This document shows, one piece after another, positions 31,626-38,043 of a stretch of 43,542 bases of DNA. Origin of the DNA: Phycisphaerae bacterium (GTDB taxonomy: Bacteria > Planctomycetota > Phycisphaerae > SM23-33); assembly GCA_016929245.1 (NCBI GenBank), contig JAFGJE010000183.1, positions 1 through 43,542 on the forward strand, in the 5' to 3' direction. The translations under genes and the position numbers were made by a program. Position 1 is the stretch's first letter. Each line of letters starts with the position of its first letter. The notes beneath the pieces are model-generated. The model ran no database searches, had not been told where the DNA came from, and saw only the letters and a program-made list of their open reading frames with translations.

Positions 31626-31679
31626 AACAGCGCCGAACGGCAAGCCGACGCTCATGTCGGCTTGCCGTTCGGCGCTGTT
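31626..31679. repeat. Palindromic element (family B, copy 2)
   Basis: AACAGCGCCGAACGGCAAGC and its perfect complement form 24-bp arms around a 6-nt centre (GCTCAT). It lies between the convergent polyferredoxin gene (stop at 31605) and SGNH gene (stop at 31713), so it could act as a two-way terminator. A separate hairpin-forming repeat, CCTATCCTCCCCCGGTGGGG, follows at about 31712 and supplies the last codons of the SGNH gene. Confidence 0.88.
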
Positions 31680-31703
31680 GGGGAAACGAATCGATACTGG
31701 GAT

Positions 31704-31736
31704 CCCCCCTCCCTATCCTCCCCCGGTGGGGGAGGG
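31704..31736. repeat. CCTCCCCC-GGTGGGGGAGG hairpin (family K) at the SGNH gene 3' end
   Basis: CCTCCCCC and GGGGGAGG pair around CGGT within a GC-rich repeat. The repeat covers the stop codon of the SGNH hydrolase gene and encodes its last residues (PSPTGGG). Confidence 0.6.
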
Positions 31737-32522
31737 ATTATTTTTTTTCGCCGGCGGTGGGTTCAGGGCTTGGATCGTGGTGGTCCAGATTTCCTCGGCG
31801 ATTTTTTTCATCCCGCGATTGCCCGGATGCCAGTTCACGCCGGGGTGTTTGAAATTCCCTTCCGAACCGGCGGAGTTTTTCGGGTCTTTCGACAACGGGC
31901 GAAGATCGACGAAGATCGAACCCGTTTCCTCGGCCACCTGCTTGACCAGGTCGTTGCGTTCGGCGTCCCGCCCCCACAGGCTGGGGATAATGATGATCGC
32001 GCTGGGATTGGCTTGTTTCAGCGCCGTGACGAGCCGGATGAACGGATCGACGAAATCCTTCCGGTTCGTCCGCGGGGGACGGAGGTTGTCCCCCATTTGC
32101 AGGACCACGAAATCGGGTTTGTACTCCAGCAGTTCCTTGCGCGTCTTGATCGCGTGGGCGAGCATGCTTTCGATTTTCAGTTCCGGTTCACGCCCCGCCG
32201 GTTTTTGCACGTCGCGGATTTTTTTGTACAGTTGATGCGCGTAATCGTTTTGCGGCGCCGTGGCGGCCATCCCCCAGTTGTTAGGCCAGCCCAGTTTTTC
32301 CGTGCTGGGCCCGTGTTTCGTGAGGGAATTTCCGACGATCAGAACCCGTTGGATCTTCGTGAGCGTTTCGGGAACCATCAAAGGCTTCTGCTTCATCGAG
32401 GAACAAACGGTGTCGCGCGTTTTTTTTTCGGACTTGTCGGATTTCGGTTCGTCGTCGGCGGAACCCGTCGACGTCAAAGACATCGGCAGAACCATAATCA
32501 TCAGGATAAAAAAACGTTTCAT
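31713..32522 (-). CDS. Secreted SGNH/GDSL-type hydrolase
   Basis: 269 aa from the ATG at 32522, which has AGGAG 9 nt upstream; the track adds 13 residues. The signal peptide MKRFFILMIMVLPMSLTSTG precedes a linker (DDEPKSDKSEKKTRD). The SGNH blocks can be seen: VLIVGNSLTKHGPS (block I, catalytic Ser), FVVLQMGDN (block III Asn) and NWHPGNRGM (block V, catalytic His). It should be exported and act as an esterase or lipase-like enzyme on acetylated glycans or other esters; the substrate is unknown. The last 15 residues (PPPAKKNNPSPTGGG) are partly encoded by a repeat and are unlikely to matter for catalysis. The gene is alone, flanked by a convergent polyferredoxin gene and a divergent DUF502 gene. 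Confidence 0.85.
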   Translation of the reverse strand: MKRFFILMIMVLPMSLTSTGSADDEPKSDKSEKKTRDTVCSSMKQKPLMVPETLTKIQRVLIVGNSLTKHGPSTEKLGWPNNWGMAATAPQNDYAHQLYKKIRDVQKPAGREPELKIESMLAHAIKTRKELLEYKPDFVVLQMGDNLRPPRTNRKDFVDPFIRLVTALKQANPSAIIIIPSLWGRDAERNDLVKQVAEETGSIFVDLRPLSKDPKNSAGSEGNFKHPGVNWHPGNRGMKKIAEEIWTTTIQALNPPPAKKNNPSPTGGG

Positions 32523-32769
32523 GGGAATGAACTCCTGGATCTTGTTTACGAATTTTTTCAATCCAGTGCAATTTTATATGAAACACCGGGGGATATCGAG
32601 GTGTATTTCCGACTTTCCGGAAGGATATCCGATTGACTCAACGGGTGGTCGTGCACTACACTCACGATGTCGGGCGACGGGAGTTTGTCGTCCGGACCGG
32701 CTTGTTTCCCCCATTCCTGTTTGTCAGTACGCAAGCCGTGAGTCAGCGAGCGTTTCGGGAGTCGTGCGA

Positions 32770-33537
32770 GTGATCACCAAACCCGGCGGACATTTCAGGC
32801 GATTCTTTCTGCGAGGGTTGGCGGCGGTGCTTCCGACGGCCTTGACGATTGGTCTGATCGTCTGGGTGTTTTCCAAGATCCAGCAGTATTTCGGCGATTA
32901 TATCAACAAAGGCGCCGCCTACGTCACCACGCGCATCTACGTCTGGATCGCCGGGATCAGCGATCCGGACGCCGTCAGCCGGTTGCGGTTGAAGATCGTC
33001 ACGCTGTGGGATCATTGGCTGTTCTGGTTCGGATTCGCGCTGGCGGTGCTGGGGGTGTATTTCTTCGGGCGGTTCCTGGCGAGTTTTTTCGGACGAATTG
33101 TCTGGAGACTGATCGAAAAAACCCTCATCCAGCTTCCGATAATTAAGCAGGTGTATCCGTCCGTAAAACAGGTGACGGATTTCTTACTGGCGGAGCGGAA
33201 GTTAAAAGTATCGAAAGTGGTGGCGGTGGAATATCCACGTAAAGGTATTTGGTCATTAGGTTTAGTGACGAACCGGGGATTAAGGACGCTGGAGAAATTC
33301 TCCGCGGAGGACTTGTTGACGGTTTTTATCCCTTCCAGTCCGACCCCGATCACCGGATATACGATTACCGTTCGACGTGACGAAGTGATCGATCTTCCCT
33401 TAAGTCTGGATGACGCGTTGCGGTTTACCATCAGCGGCGGGGTCATTCAGCCGTCGGGAGAAACGCTCGGGGAGGGCGATCTTCCCCGGATCGATCCGTC
33501 AACCCTACGGAACACAAGTCAGGAAGGAGACGACTGA
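32770..33537 (+). CDS. DUF502 family membrane protein
   Basis: 255 aa from the GTG at 32770, chosen because GGGAG lies 8 nt upstream; the track version starting at 32260 overlaps the SGNH gene antisense and is rejected. Two hydrophobic segments occur (LRGLAAVLPTALTIGLIVWV near residue 20, and WLFWFGFALAVLGVYFFGRF near 80). The soluble part has the family core KTLIQLPIIKQVYPSVKQVT, TVFIPSSPTPITGYT and DALRFTISGG. DUF502 proteins are widespread and uncharacterised; some are reported in membrane-associated contexts. The stop codon TGA is followed directly by the GTG of the next gene (0 bp apart), so it is probably cotranscribed with hpf. Confidence 0.88.
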   Translation: MITKPGGHFRRFFLRGLAAVLPTALTIGLIVWVFSKIQQYFGDYINKGAAYVTTRIYVWIAGISDPDAVSRLRLKIVTLWDHWLFWFGFALAVLGVYFFGRFLASFFGRIVWRLIEKTLIQLPIIKQVYPSVKQVTDFLLAERKLKVSKVVAVEYPRKGIWSLGLVTNRGLRTLEKFSAEDLLTVFIPSSPTPITGYTITVRRDEVIDLPLSLDDALRFTISGGVIQPSGETLGEGDLPRIDPSTLRNTSQEGDD

Positions 33538-33852
33538 GTGAACATTACCATTGAAGCCAGGCACATGGAAGTGACCGACGCGATCCGTCAGTACGCCGAA
33601 TCCAAGGTCGAAAAGCTCCCGAAGTTTTACGACAACATCCAGTCCATCGAGGTGGTCATCGACATGGACGGCGGGCAGCCCGCGGTGGAAATCATCGTGC
33701 AGGCCAGCCGAAAGAACACGTTCGTGGCGCATCATCGCGACGCGGACCTGTACGCCGGGATCGATGAATGCGTGGACAAGGTTTCGCAGCAGCTTCGGCG
33801 GCACAAGGACAAGGTGCGGGATCGCCAGGGGACGCCGCACGGCGAGGTATAA
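33538..33852 (+). CDS. hpf: Ribosome hibernation promoting factor, short form
   Basis: 104 aa. The N-terminal HPF/RaiA domain is complete: MNITIEARHMEVTDAIRQYA, then VEKLPKFYDNIQSIEVVIDM and IVQASRKNTFVAHHRDADLY; the domain ends around residue 95 with a short basic tail (RRHKDKVRDRQGTPHGEV). The lack of a C-terminal dimerisation domain marks the short form. It binds the 30S subunit in slow growth and shuts down or protects ribosomes. The GTG start at 33538 has AGGAAGGAG about 10 nt upstream. The neighbouring ptsN-like EIIA gene mirrors the hpf-ptsN arrangement found near rpoN in proteobacteria. Cytosolic. Confidence 0.93.
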   Translation: MNITIEARHMEVTDAIRQYAESKVEKLPKFYDNIQSIEVVIDMDGGQPAVEIIVQASRKNTFVAHHRDADLYAGIDECVDKVSQQLRRHKDKVRDRQGTPHGEV

Positions 33853-33919
33853 TCGGCTTCGCGCGGACCGGGTCGCGGTGATCTCAAACCGGTCGGAAAG
33901 AATCGCGACGGCAATGGGG

Positions 33920-33948
33920 TTGCAGTCGTCGCCCGCGCCGGGTACACT
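33920..33948 (+). promoter_or_regulatory. Candidate promoter of the PTS gene run
   Basis: TTGCAG (33920-33925), a 17-bp spacer and TACACT (33943-33948). A perfect 12-bp palindrome ACCACCGGTGGT (33958-33969) covers the expected start. The leader to the EIIA start codon is about 180 nt. Confidence 0.45.
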
Positions 33949-34134
33949 GGGGACTCTACCACCGGTGGTTCCGAGTTGTTTTGGAAAACCGAGACGGTGG
34001 TGGTGTTTTAGGATCTCGCTTGCTGTTCGAGTAATGGACTTGAGATAACCGTAGTTCATGGGCCAAGTTGCCGCCGACGGATGTGTGTCGGTCTTGCGCC
34101 GTCTACGGTGCGTTTTTACATCCGGGAGCAAAGA

Positions 34135-34602
34135 ATGAAACTGTCGGACATCGTGGTGACCGACGCGATTCAGGCCCAGTTGCGGGCCAGGACGCGTGAC
34201 GAGGCCATCCAGGAACTGGTGGCTGCCCTGGCGAGCGCCGGGGCGATTGCCAAAAAGAGTGTGGGCGAAATCGCCAAGGCCATCATCGCGCGGGAATCGC
34301 AAGCCACCACGGGCATCGGAAAGGGAATCGCCCTTCCGCACGCGAAGATCAAGGAAATCAAGAAACCCATCGCCACCATCGGCGGGGCGCCGGAGGGGCT
34401 GGACTTCAACAGTCTGGACTCCCAGCCGGTGTATTCGGTGATCCTTCTGTTGAGCAGTCCGGACAATCCCGATGAGCATTTGCAGGCGATGGAGACCATT
34501 TTCCGGCACGTCCAGCGGGACATGTTCCGGAAATTCCTTCGCCAGGCGCAGACGACCGAGGCGGTCGTCGACCTGGTGACCGAGGCCGACGAAATGGGCT
34601 AA
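34135..34602 (+). CDS. ptsN: PTS EIIA-like protein (PtsN type)
   Basis: 155 aa from the ATG at 34135, with GGGAG 7 nt upstream. The fructose-type EIIA fold is shown by MKLSDIVVTDAIQAQLRA, then TTGIGKGIALPHAKI with the phosphorylated H69 (the equivalent of H73 in E. coli PtsN). The region following has the phosphotransfer face typical of the nitrogen-type EIIA (VILLLSSPDNPDEHLQAMET). It receives phosphate from HPr and regulates other proteins. No permease (EIIB/EIIC) is near, so this is probably a regulatory EIIA rather than a sugar importer part. It lies between hpf and HPr. Length and motifs fit PtsN. Confidence 0.88.
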   Translation: MKLSDIVVTDAIQAQLRARTRDEAIQELVAALASAGAIAKKSVGEIAKAIIARESQATTGIGKGIALPHAKIKEIKKPIATIGGAPEGLDFNSLDSQPVYSVILLLSSPDNPDEHLQAMETIFRHVQRDMFRKFLRQAQTTEAVVDLVTEADEMG

Positions 34603-34657
34603 GCGCGGGCTTACGCCCTGAAATCCGAACCTTGATGTACCCTATGGAATTTTCCCG

Positions 34658-34942
34658 GTGTCGAACGTTCAGCGTGATGTCACGATTGTCAACAAATACG
34701 GCCTGCACGCCCGACCGGCGATGCAGTTCGTGGAGTTGGCGAACAAATTCGCCAGCGGCATCGAGGTGTCCAAGGCGTCGCTGACCGTGGACGCCAAGAG
34801 CATCATGTCCGTGATGCGCTTGGCGGCGACGAAGGGAACCACGCTGAAAATCGTCGCCGACGGAGACGACGCGGCCGACGCGGTCGAAGCCCTCGCGGAG
34901 CTGATCGCCGGCGGATTCGGTGAAATGGAACCGGGAAGTTGA
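34658..34942 (+). CDS. ptsH: PTS phosphocarrier protein HPr
   Basis: 94 aa. GLHARPA with H17 is the histidine phosphorylated by EI. AKSIMSVM carries S48, in the position of Ser46 of the Gram-positive HPr that HPr kinase can phosphorylate; whether an HPr kinase is present cannot be seen here. The rest fits the open-faced beta-sandwich (VELANKFASGIEVSKASLTV). The GTG start at 34658 has only a weak upstream GGAAT; the nearby ATG at 34644 is out of frame. It carries phosphate from EI to the EIIA encoded just upstream. The EI gene lies 440 bp downstream with one small gene between. Confidence 0.93.
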   Translation: MSNVQRDVTIVNKYGLHARPAMQFVELANKFASGIEVSKASLTVDAKSIMSVMRLAATKGTTLKIVADGDDAADAVEALAELIAGGFGEMEPGS

Positions 34943-34991
34943 TCCTTTTCGGTTTTTCCGCCGACGGACGGGCCGCGGGAAGGAAAGAACT

Positions 34992-35327
34992 ATGAATAAA
35001 AAAAGTAAATCCATTCCGAAAGAGGTTCAAGAAGCCGTTCAGGAAGAAGTACACCGGTTCAATCAAAAAAACAGCGGTCGGGAAGACTGCTATTACGAGG
35101 TGCGTTTCAGAGGAAAGCACTGTTACCTGGACCGATCGGATTTCGGACGGTTAGGACCCATTTGCAGGCTCACCTACAAGGGCGCCGTCGACGACTGGGA
35201 TTTTTCCATATTCAAATGGAGCTCCGAACGATACGATCCGGAGGAATGGATGTTTCCGGGCAGTGAATTGGTGGATGGAACCGTCAAAGGCGCAATGCGC
35301 GCGGGACTGGAAGCCTATCCCGTCTGA
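34992..35327 (+). CDS. Small conserved-looking protein between HPr and enzyme I, unknown function
   Basis: 111 aa from the ATG at 34992, with AGGA about 7 nt upstream. There is no signal peptide or membrane segment. The N-terminus is charged (MNKKSKSIPKEVQEAVQEEV). The core is rich in aromatic and charged residues: FRGKHCYLDRSDFGRLGPIC, RLTYKGAVDDWDFSIFKWSS and DPEEWMFPGSELVDGTVKGA. The composition suggests a compact alpha/beta domain. I do not recognise a named domain. Its position, 49 bp after ptsH and 54 bp before ptsI, on the same strand, suggests a role with the phosphorelay, but no evidence shows it. Confidence 0.75.
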   Translation: MNKKSKSIPKEVQEAVQEEVHRFNQKNSGREDCYYEVRFRGKHCYLDRSDFGRLGPICRLTYKGAVDDWDFSIFKWSSERYDPEEWMFPGSELVDGTVKGAMRAGLEAYPV

Positions 35328-35381
35328 GCACGTGGATTCCGGCAAAAGCGTCCCGAGAAACCATGGAAATCTGAAACCATT

Positions 35382-37124
35382 ATGATCCAGAAGAAGGGCA
35401 TTGGGGTTTCGCCGGGTGTGGCGATATCGCAAGTTGTCGTGATCGACAACGAGGATTTCGACATCCCCGAACGTCACGTGCCCGTCGACCATGCGCAGAA
35501 CGAACTGGATCGACTCGACCAGGCGATCAGCTTCTCCAAGCAGGAAATTCTCGACCTCCAGAAACGCACCGTCGAACGGATCGGAAAGGAGGCGGCCAGC
35601 ATCTTCGATTTCCATCTCGGTCTGCTGGACGACAAGGTGCTGTACAAGAAATTCAAGGATACCATCCACAGCGGGCACGTTACCGCGGAGTACGCCGTGG
35701 CGACCGTCCTGCGGGCCTACGCGCGGGAATTCCTCGCCATGCCGCAGTATCTCGCCGAGCGCGTCAAGGACGTGTACGACATCGAGAAAAAGCTGCTGCG
35801 GAATCTCACCGGGCAGTCCCGCCAGTCGCTGGCGCACCTGACGCGCGACGTGATCGTCATCGCCCACGACATGACGCCCAGCCAGACGGCCGGGATGGAC
35901 CGCGAGCATATCAAGGGCATCGCCACGGACGCCGGCGGCGCGACCAGCCACACCGCGATCATCGCCCGCGCGCTGGGCATTCCCGCGGTCGTCGGACTGG
36001 AGGACATCACCACCCTCGCCACCGGCGGCGACACCGTCATCATCGACGGCGTGCACGGAACCGTCATCGTCTCTCCCGGAGACGAGACGAGGAAGCAGTA
36101 TGAAAAACTCGCCAGGCAGCAGGTGGAATTCGTTCATTCCCTCGACGCGTTGCAGGAATTGCCCGCGGTCACGAAGGACGGCCATCATATCACGCTGCTG
36201 GGCAACATCGAATTTCCCGAGGAAGTGCACGCCGTGCGGAACAAGGGCGGCGAGGGCGTGGGGTTGTATCGAACGGAATTCCTCTTTCTCGGATCGGACA
36301 CCGAACCGACCGAGGAGGATCACTACCAGGCCTACCGCGAGGTGATCGAACTGTGCGAGGACGGTCCGGTCATTATCCGCACGCTGGACCTGGGAGCCGA
36401 CAAGTACACGCAAAGCCGCGCCCGCACCCCGGAGCGCAACCCGTTTCTGGGATGTCGTTCGATCCGGTTCTGCCTGCAGAACCTGCCGCTGTTTCGCCGG
36501 CAGATTCGCGCGATTCTCCGCGCGAGCACCGACGGCGACGTGCACATGCTCTTCCCGCTGGTCTCGAACATCACCGAGCTTCGCCAGGCGAAAAGCCTCG
36601 TCCGCGACGTCGCGGAGGACCTCGAGGAAGAGGGCGTGCCGCACCGGCATGACATTCCGATCGGGATCATGGTCGAGGTGCCCTCGACGGCCCTCCAGGC
36701 CGACGCCTTCGCCAAGGAAGTGGACTTCTTTTCCATCGGCACGAACGACCTGGTGCAGTACACCCTCGCCGTCGACCGCGGAAACGAACGCGTCGCGCCG
36801 CTGTTCACCGCCGCCCACCCGGCGGTGCTGCGCCTCATCCGCGAGGTGATCCGCACCGGGCAGCAGCAGGACGTCTCCGTGAGCCTGTGCGGGGAAATCG
36901 CCGGCGATCCCGAATACACCATGCTCCTGCTGGGACTGGGATTGCGACGCTTCTCCTGCACCCCCTCGGCGATTCCGGAAGTCAAGAAAGTCATCCGTTC
37001 GGTCACCATGCAGCAGTCGCTGGAAGTCGCCCGGCAGGTCAGCCGGTTCGATTCCGACAAGGAAATCACCAGTTATCTCCGGGCCGTGGTGCGGAAAGTG
37101 CTTCCGGAACTGTATAACGAATAA
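35382..37124 (+). CDS. ptsI: Phosphoenolpyruvate-protein phosphotransferase (PTS enzyme I)
   Basis: 580 aa, full length for the family. The N-terminal HPr-binding helical domain is followed by the swivelling histidine site GGATSHTAIIARALGIPA with H190 (E. coli H189). The C-terminal PEP-binding barrel contains RTEFLFLGSD, RTLDLGADK, LFPLVSNITELRQAK, VEVPSTALQADAFAKEVDFF, then NDLVQYTLAVDR and the SLCGE motif with the active-site cysteine near 505. The N-terminus has no GAF domain, so this is the ordinary EI form rather than EI-Ntr. It moves phosphate from PEP to HPr (ptsH). Cytosolic. With ptsN and ptsH it makes a full relay lacking sugar permeases, which fits a regulatory role. A GC-rich hairpin follows at 37142. 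Confidence 0.95.
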   Translation: MIQKKGIGVSPGVAISQVVVIDNEDFDIPERHVPVDHAQNELDRLDQAISFSKQEILDLQKRTVERIGKEAASIFDFHLGLLDDKVLYKKFKDTIHSGHVTAEYAVATVLRAYAREFLAMPQYLAERVKDVYDIEKKLLRNLTGQSRQSLAHLTRDVIVIAHDMTPSQTAGMDREHIKGIATDAGGATSHTAIIARALGIPAVVGLEDITTLATGGDTVIIDGVHGTVIVSPGDETRKQYEKLARQQVEFVHSLDALQELPAVTKDGHHITLLGNIEFPEEVHAVRNKGGEGVGLYRTEFLFLGSDTEPTEEDHYQAYREVIELCEDGPVIIRTLDLGADKYTQSRARTPERNPFLGCRSIRFCLQNLPLFRRQIRAILRASTDGDVHMLFPLVSNITELRQAKSLVRDVAEDLEEEGVPHRHDIPIGIMVEVPSTALQADAFAKEVDFFSIGTNDLVQYTLAVDRGNERVAPLFTAAHPAVLRLIREVIRTGQQQDVSVSLCGEIAGDPEYTMLLLGLGLRRFSCTPSAIPEVKKVIRSVTMQQSLEVARQVSRFDSDKEITSYLRAVVRKVLPELYNE

Positions 37125-37141
37125 CACGAGTTGAAAACGAG

Positions 37142-37161
37142 CCGGGCCTGTCAAGGCCCGG
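37142..37161 (+). terminator. Stem-loop after ptsI
   Basis: CCGGGCC-TGTCAA-GGCCCGG is a perfect 7-bp GC-rich stem 17 bp beyond the ptsI stop. No T-run follows, so termination would be weak or absent. Confidence 0.4.
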
Positions 37162-37314
37162 ACCTGAAACCAATACATGGATTCCCGTTCCGGATGAACG
37201 GGAGAACGATACAGCAGCGTCGCGAGAAAAAAGGCGGGAGGCCTTTGGAACGCGACGAGTGTGAAAAAACAAACGCGGCTGATACCGTGAGAACGAAAGG
37301 AAAATTCAGACCAG

Positions 37315-38031
37315 GTGTCGTACCGTTGGGCCATACGATTGGCCGTCGAGGGCGACCTGAAATTTCTCTCGCATCATGACATGATGCGGGTGATGGAGCG
37401 ATTGGCGAGCCGGGCGAAACTGCCGCTGCGATATTCACGAGGATTCAACCCCCGCCCGATCCTTTCGCTTCCCTGCCCCCGACCCGTGGGCGTCGCCTCG
37501 CGCGACGACGTGCTTGTCCTCGCGCTGGACGAACCCGTACCAACCGACGCGGTATTGTCGGCGTTGAACGCCCATGCGCCGGAAGGTATGTCGTTTCGCG
37601 ACGCGCGCGTCCTGCCGGTGGGACAAACGTCCGTCCACGCCGAACGCATGGAATACGAAACGCCCGTGAACGTCGAGGACATCCCGGCGCTGCGGCGGCG
37701 GATCGAGGCCTTACGACAGGAACACGCCTGGATCGTCGAACGGCGAAAAAAACCGTCTCGACGGGAACGAACCCAACATCAAACTCCGCGCACCGGTCCT
37801 CTCGACGTCAAACCCCTGATCGCCGAGTTGCGGTTGCGCGGGGAGCGGCTTTGCTTCGCGTGCGTGCCGCACGAGCAGAAGTGGGCCAAACCGAAAGAAA
37901 TTCTGCACCTCGTGGGATTGTCCGAGCCGAAGCGGCTCGCTCGCGTGGTGCGCACGAACATACAGGCGGACGCAGCCGACGCGGCGGAGAACCTTCCGCC
38001 GGCGCGACGCGACGCCGACGAAACATCATAG
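37315..38031 (+). CDS. TIGR03936/DUF2344 protein (radical SAM-associated)
   Basis: 238 aa with GTG start. The N-terminal pattern RLAVEGDLKFLSHHDMMRVM and RYSRGFNPRPILSLPCPRPV matches the DUF2344 domain, which in many bacteria lies beside or is fused to a radical SAM protein and precedes an RNase E/G gene. The C-terminal part of this copy is charged (RRKKPSRRERTQHQ) and then alpha/beta. The likely radical SAM partner is not in the window. It ends 12 bp before the RNase E/G gene, the same neighbourhood seen in many genomes. The role is unknown but is thought to concern RNA or ribosome-linked modification. Cytosolic. Confidence 0.85.
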   Translation: MSYRWAIRLAVEGDLKFLSHHDMMRVMERLASRAKLPLRYSRGFNPRPILSLPCPRPVGVASRDDVLVLALDEPVPTDAVLSALNAHAPEGMSFRDARVLPVGQTSVHAERMEYETPVNVEDIPALRRRIEALRQEHAWIVERRKKPSRRERTQHQTPRTGPLDVKPLIAELRLRGERLCFACVPHEQKWAKPKEILHLVGLSEPKRLARVVRTNIQADAADAAENLPPARRDADETS

Positions 38032-38043
38032 AAAGAATACCGA

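Noticed and set aside
32260-32769. N-terminal extension of the DUF502 gene
   Set aside because: Antisense to the SGNH gene and lacks DUF502 features; GTG at 32770 has a ribosome binding site.
35151-37334. 727-aa minus-strand ORF over ptsI
   Set aside because: Antisense shadow of the clear enzyme I gene; composition is His/Arg/Val-rich with no motif.
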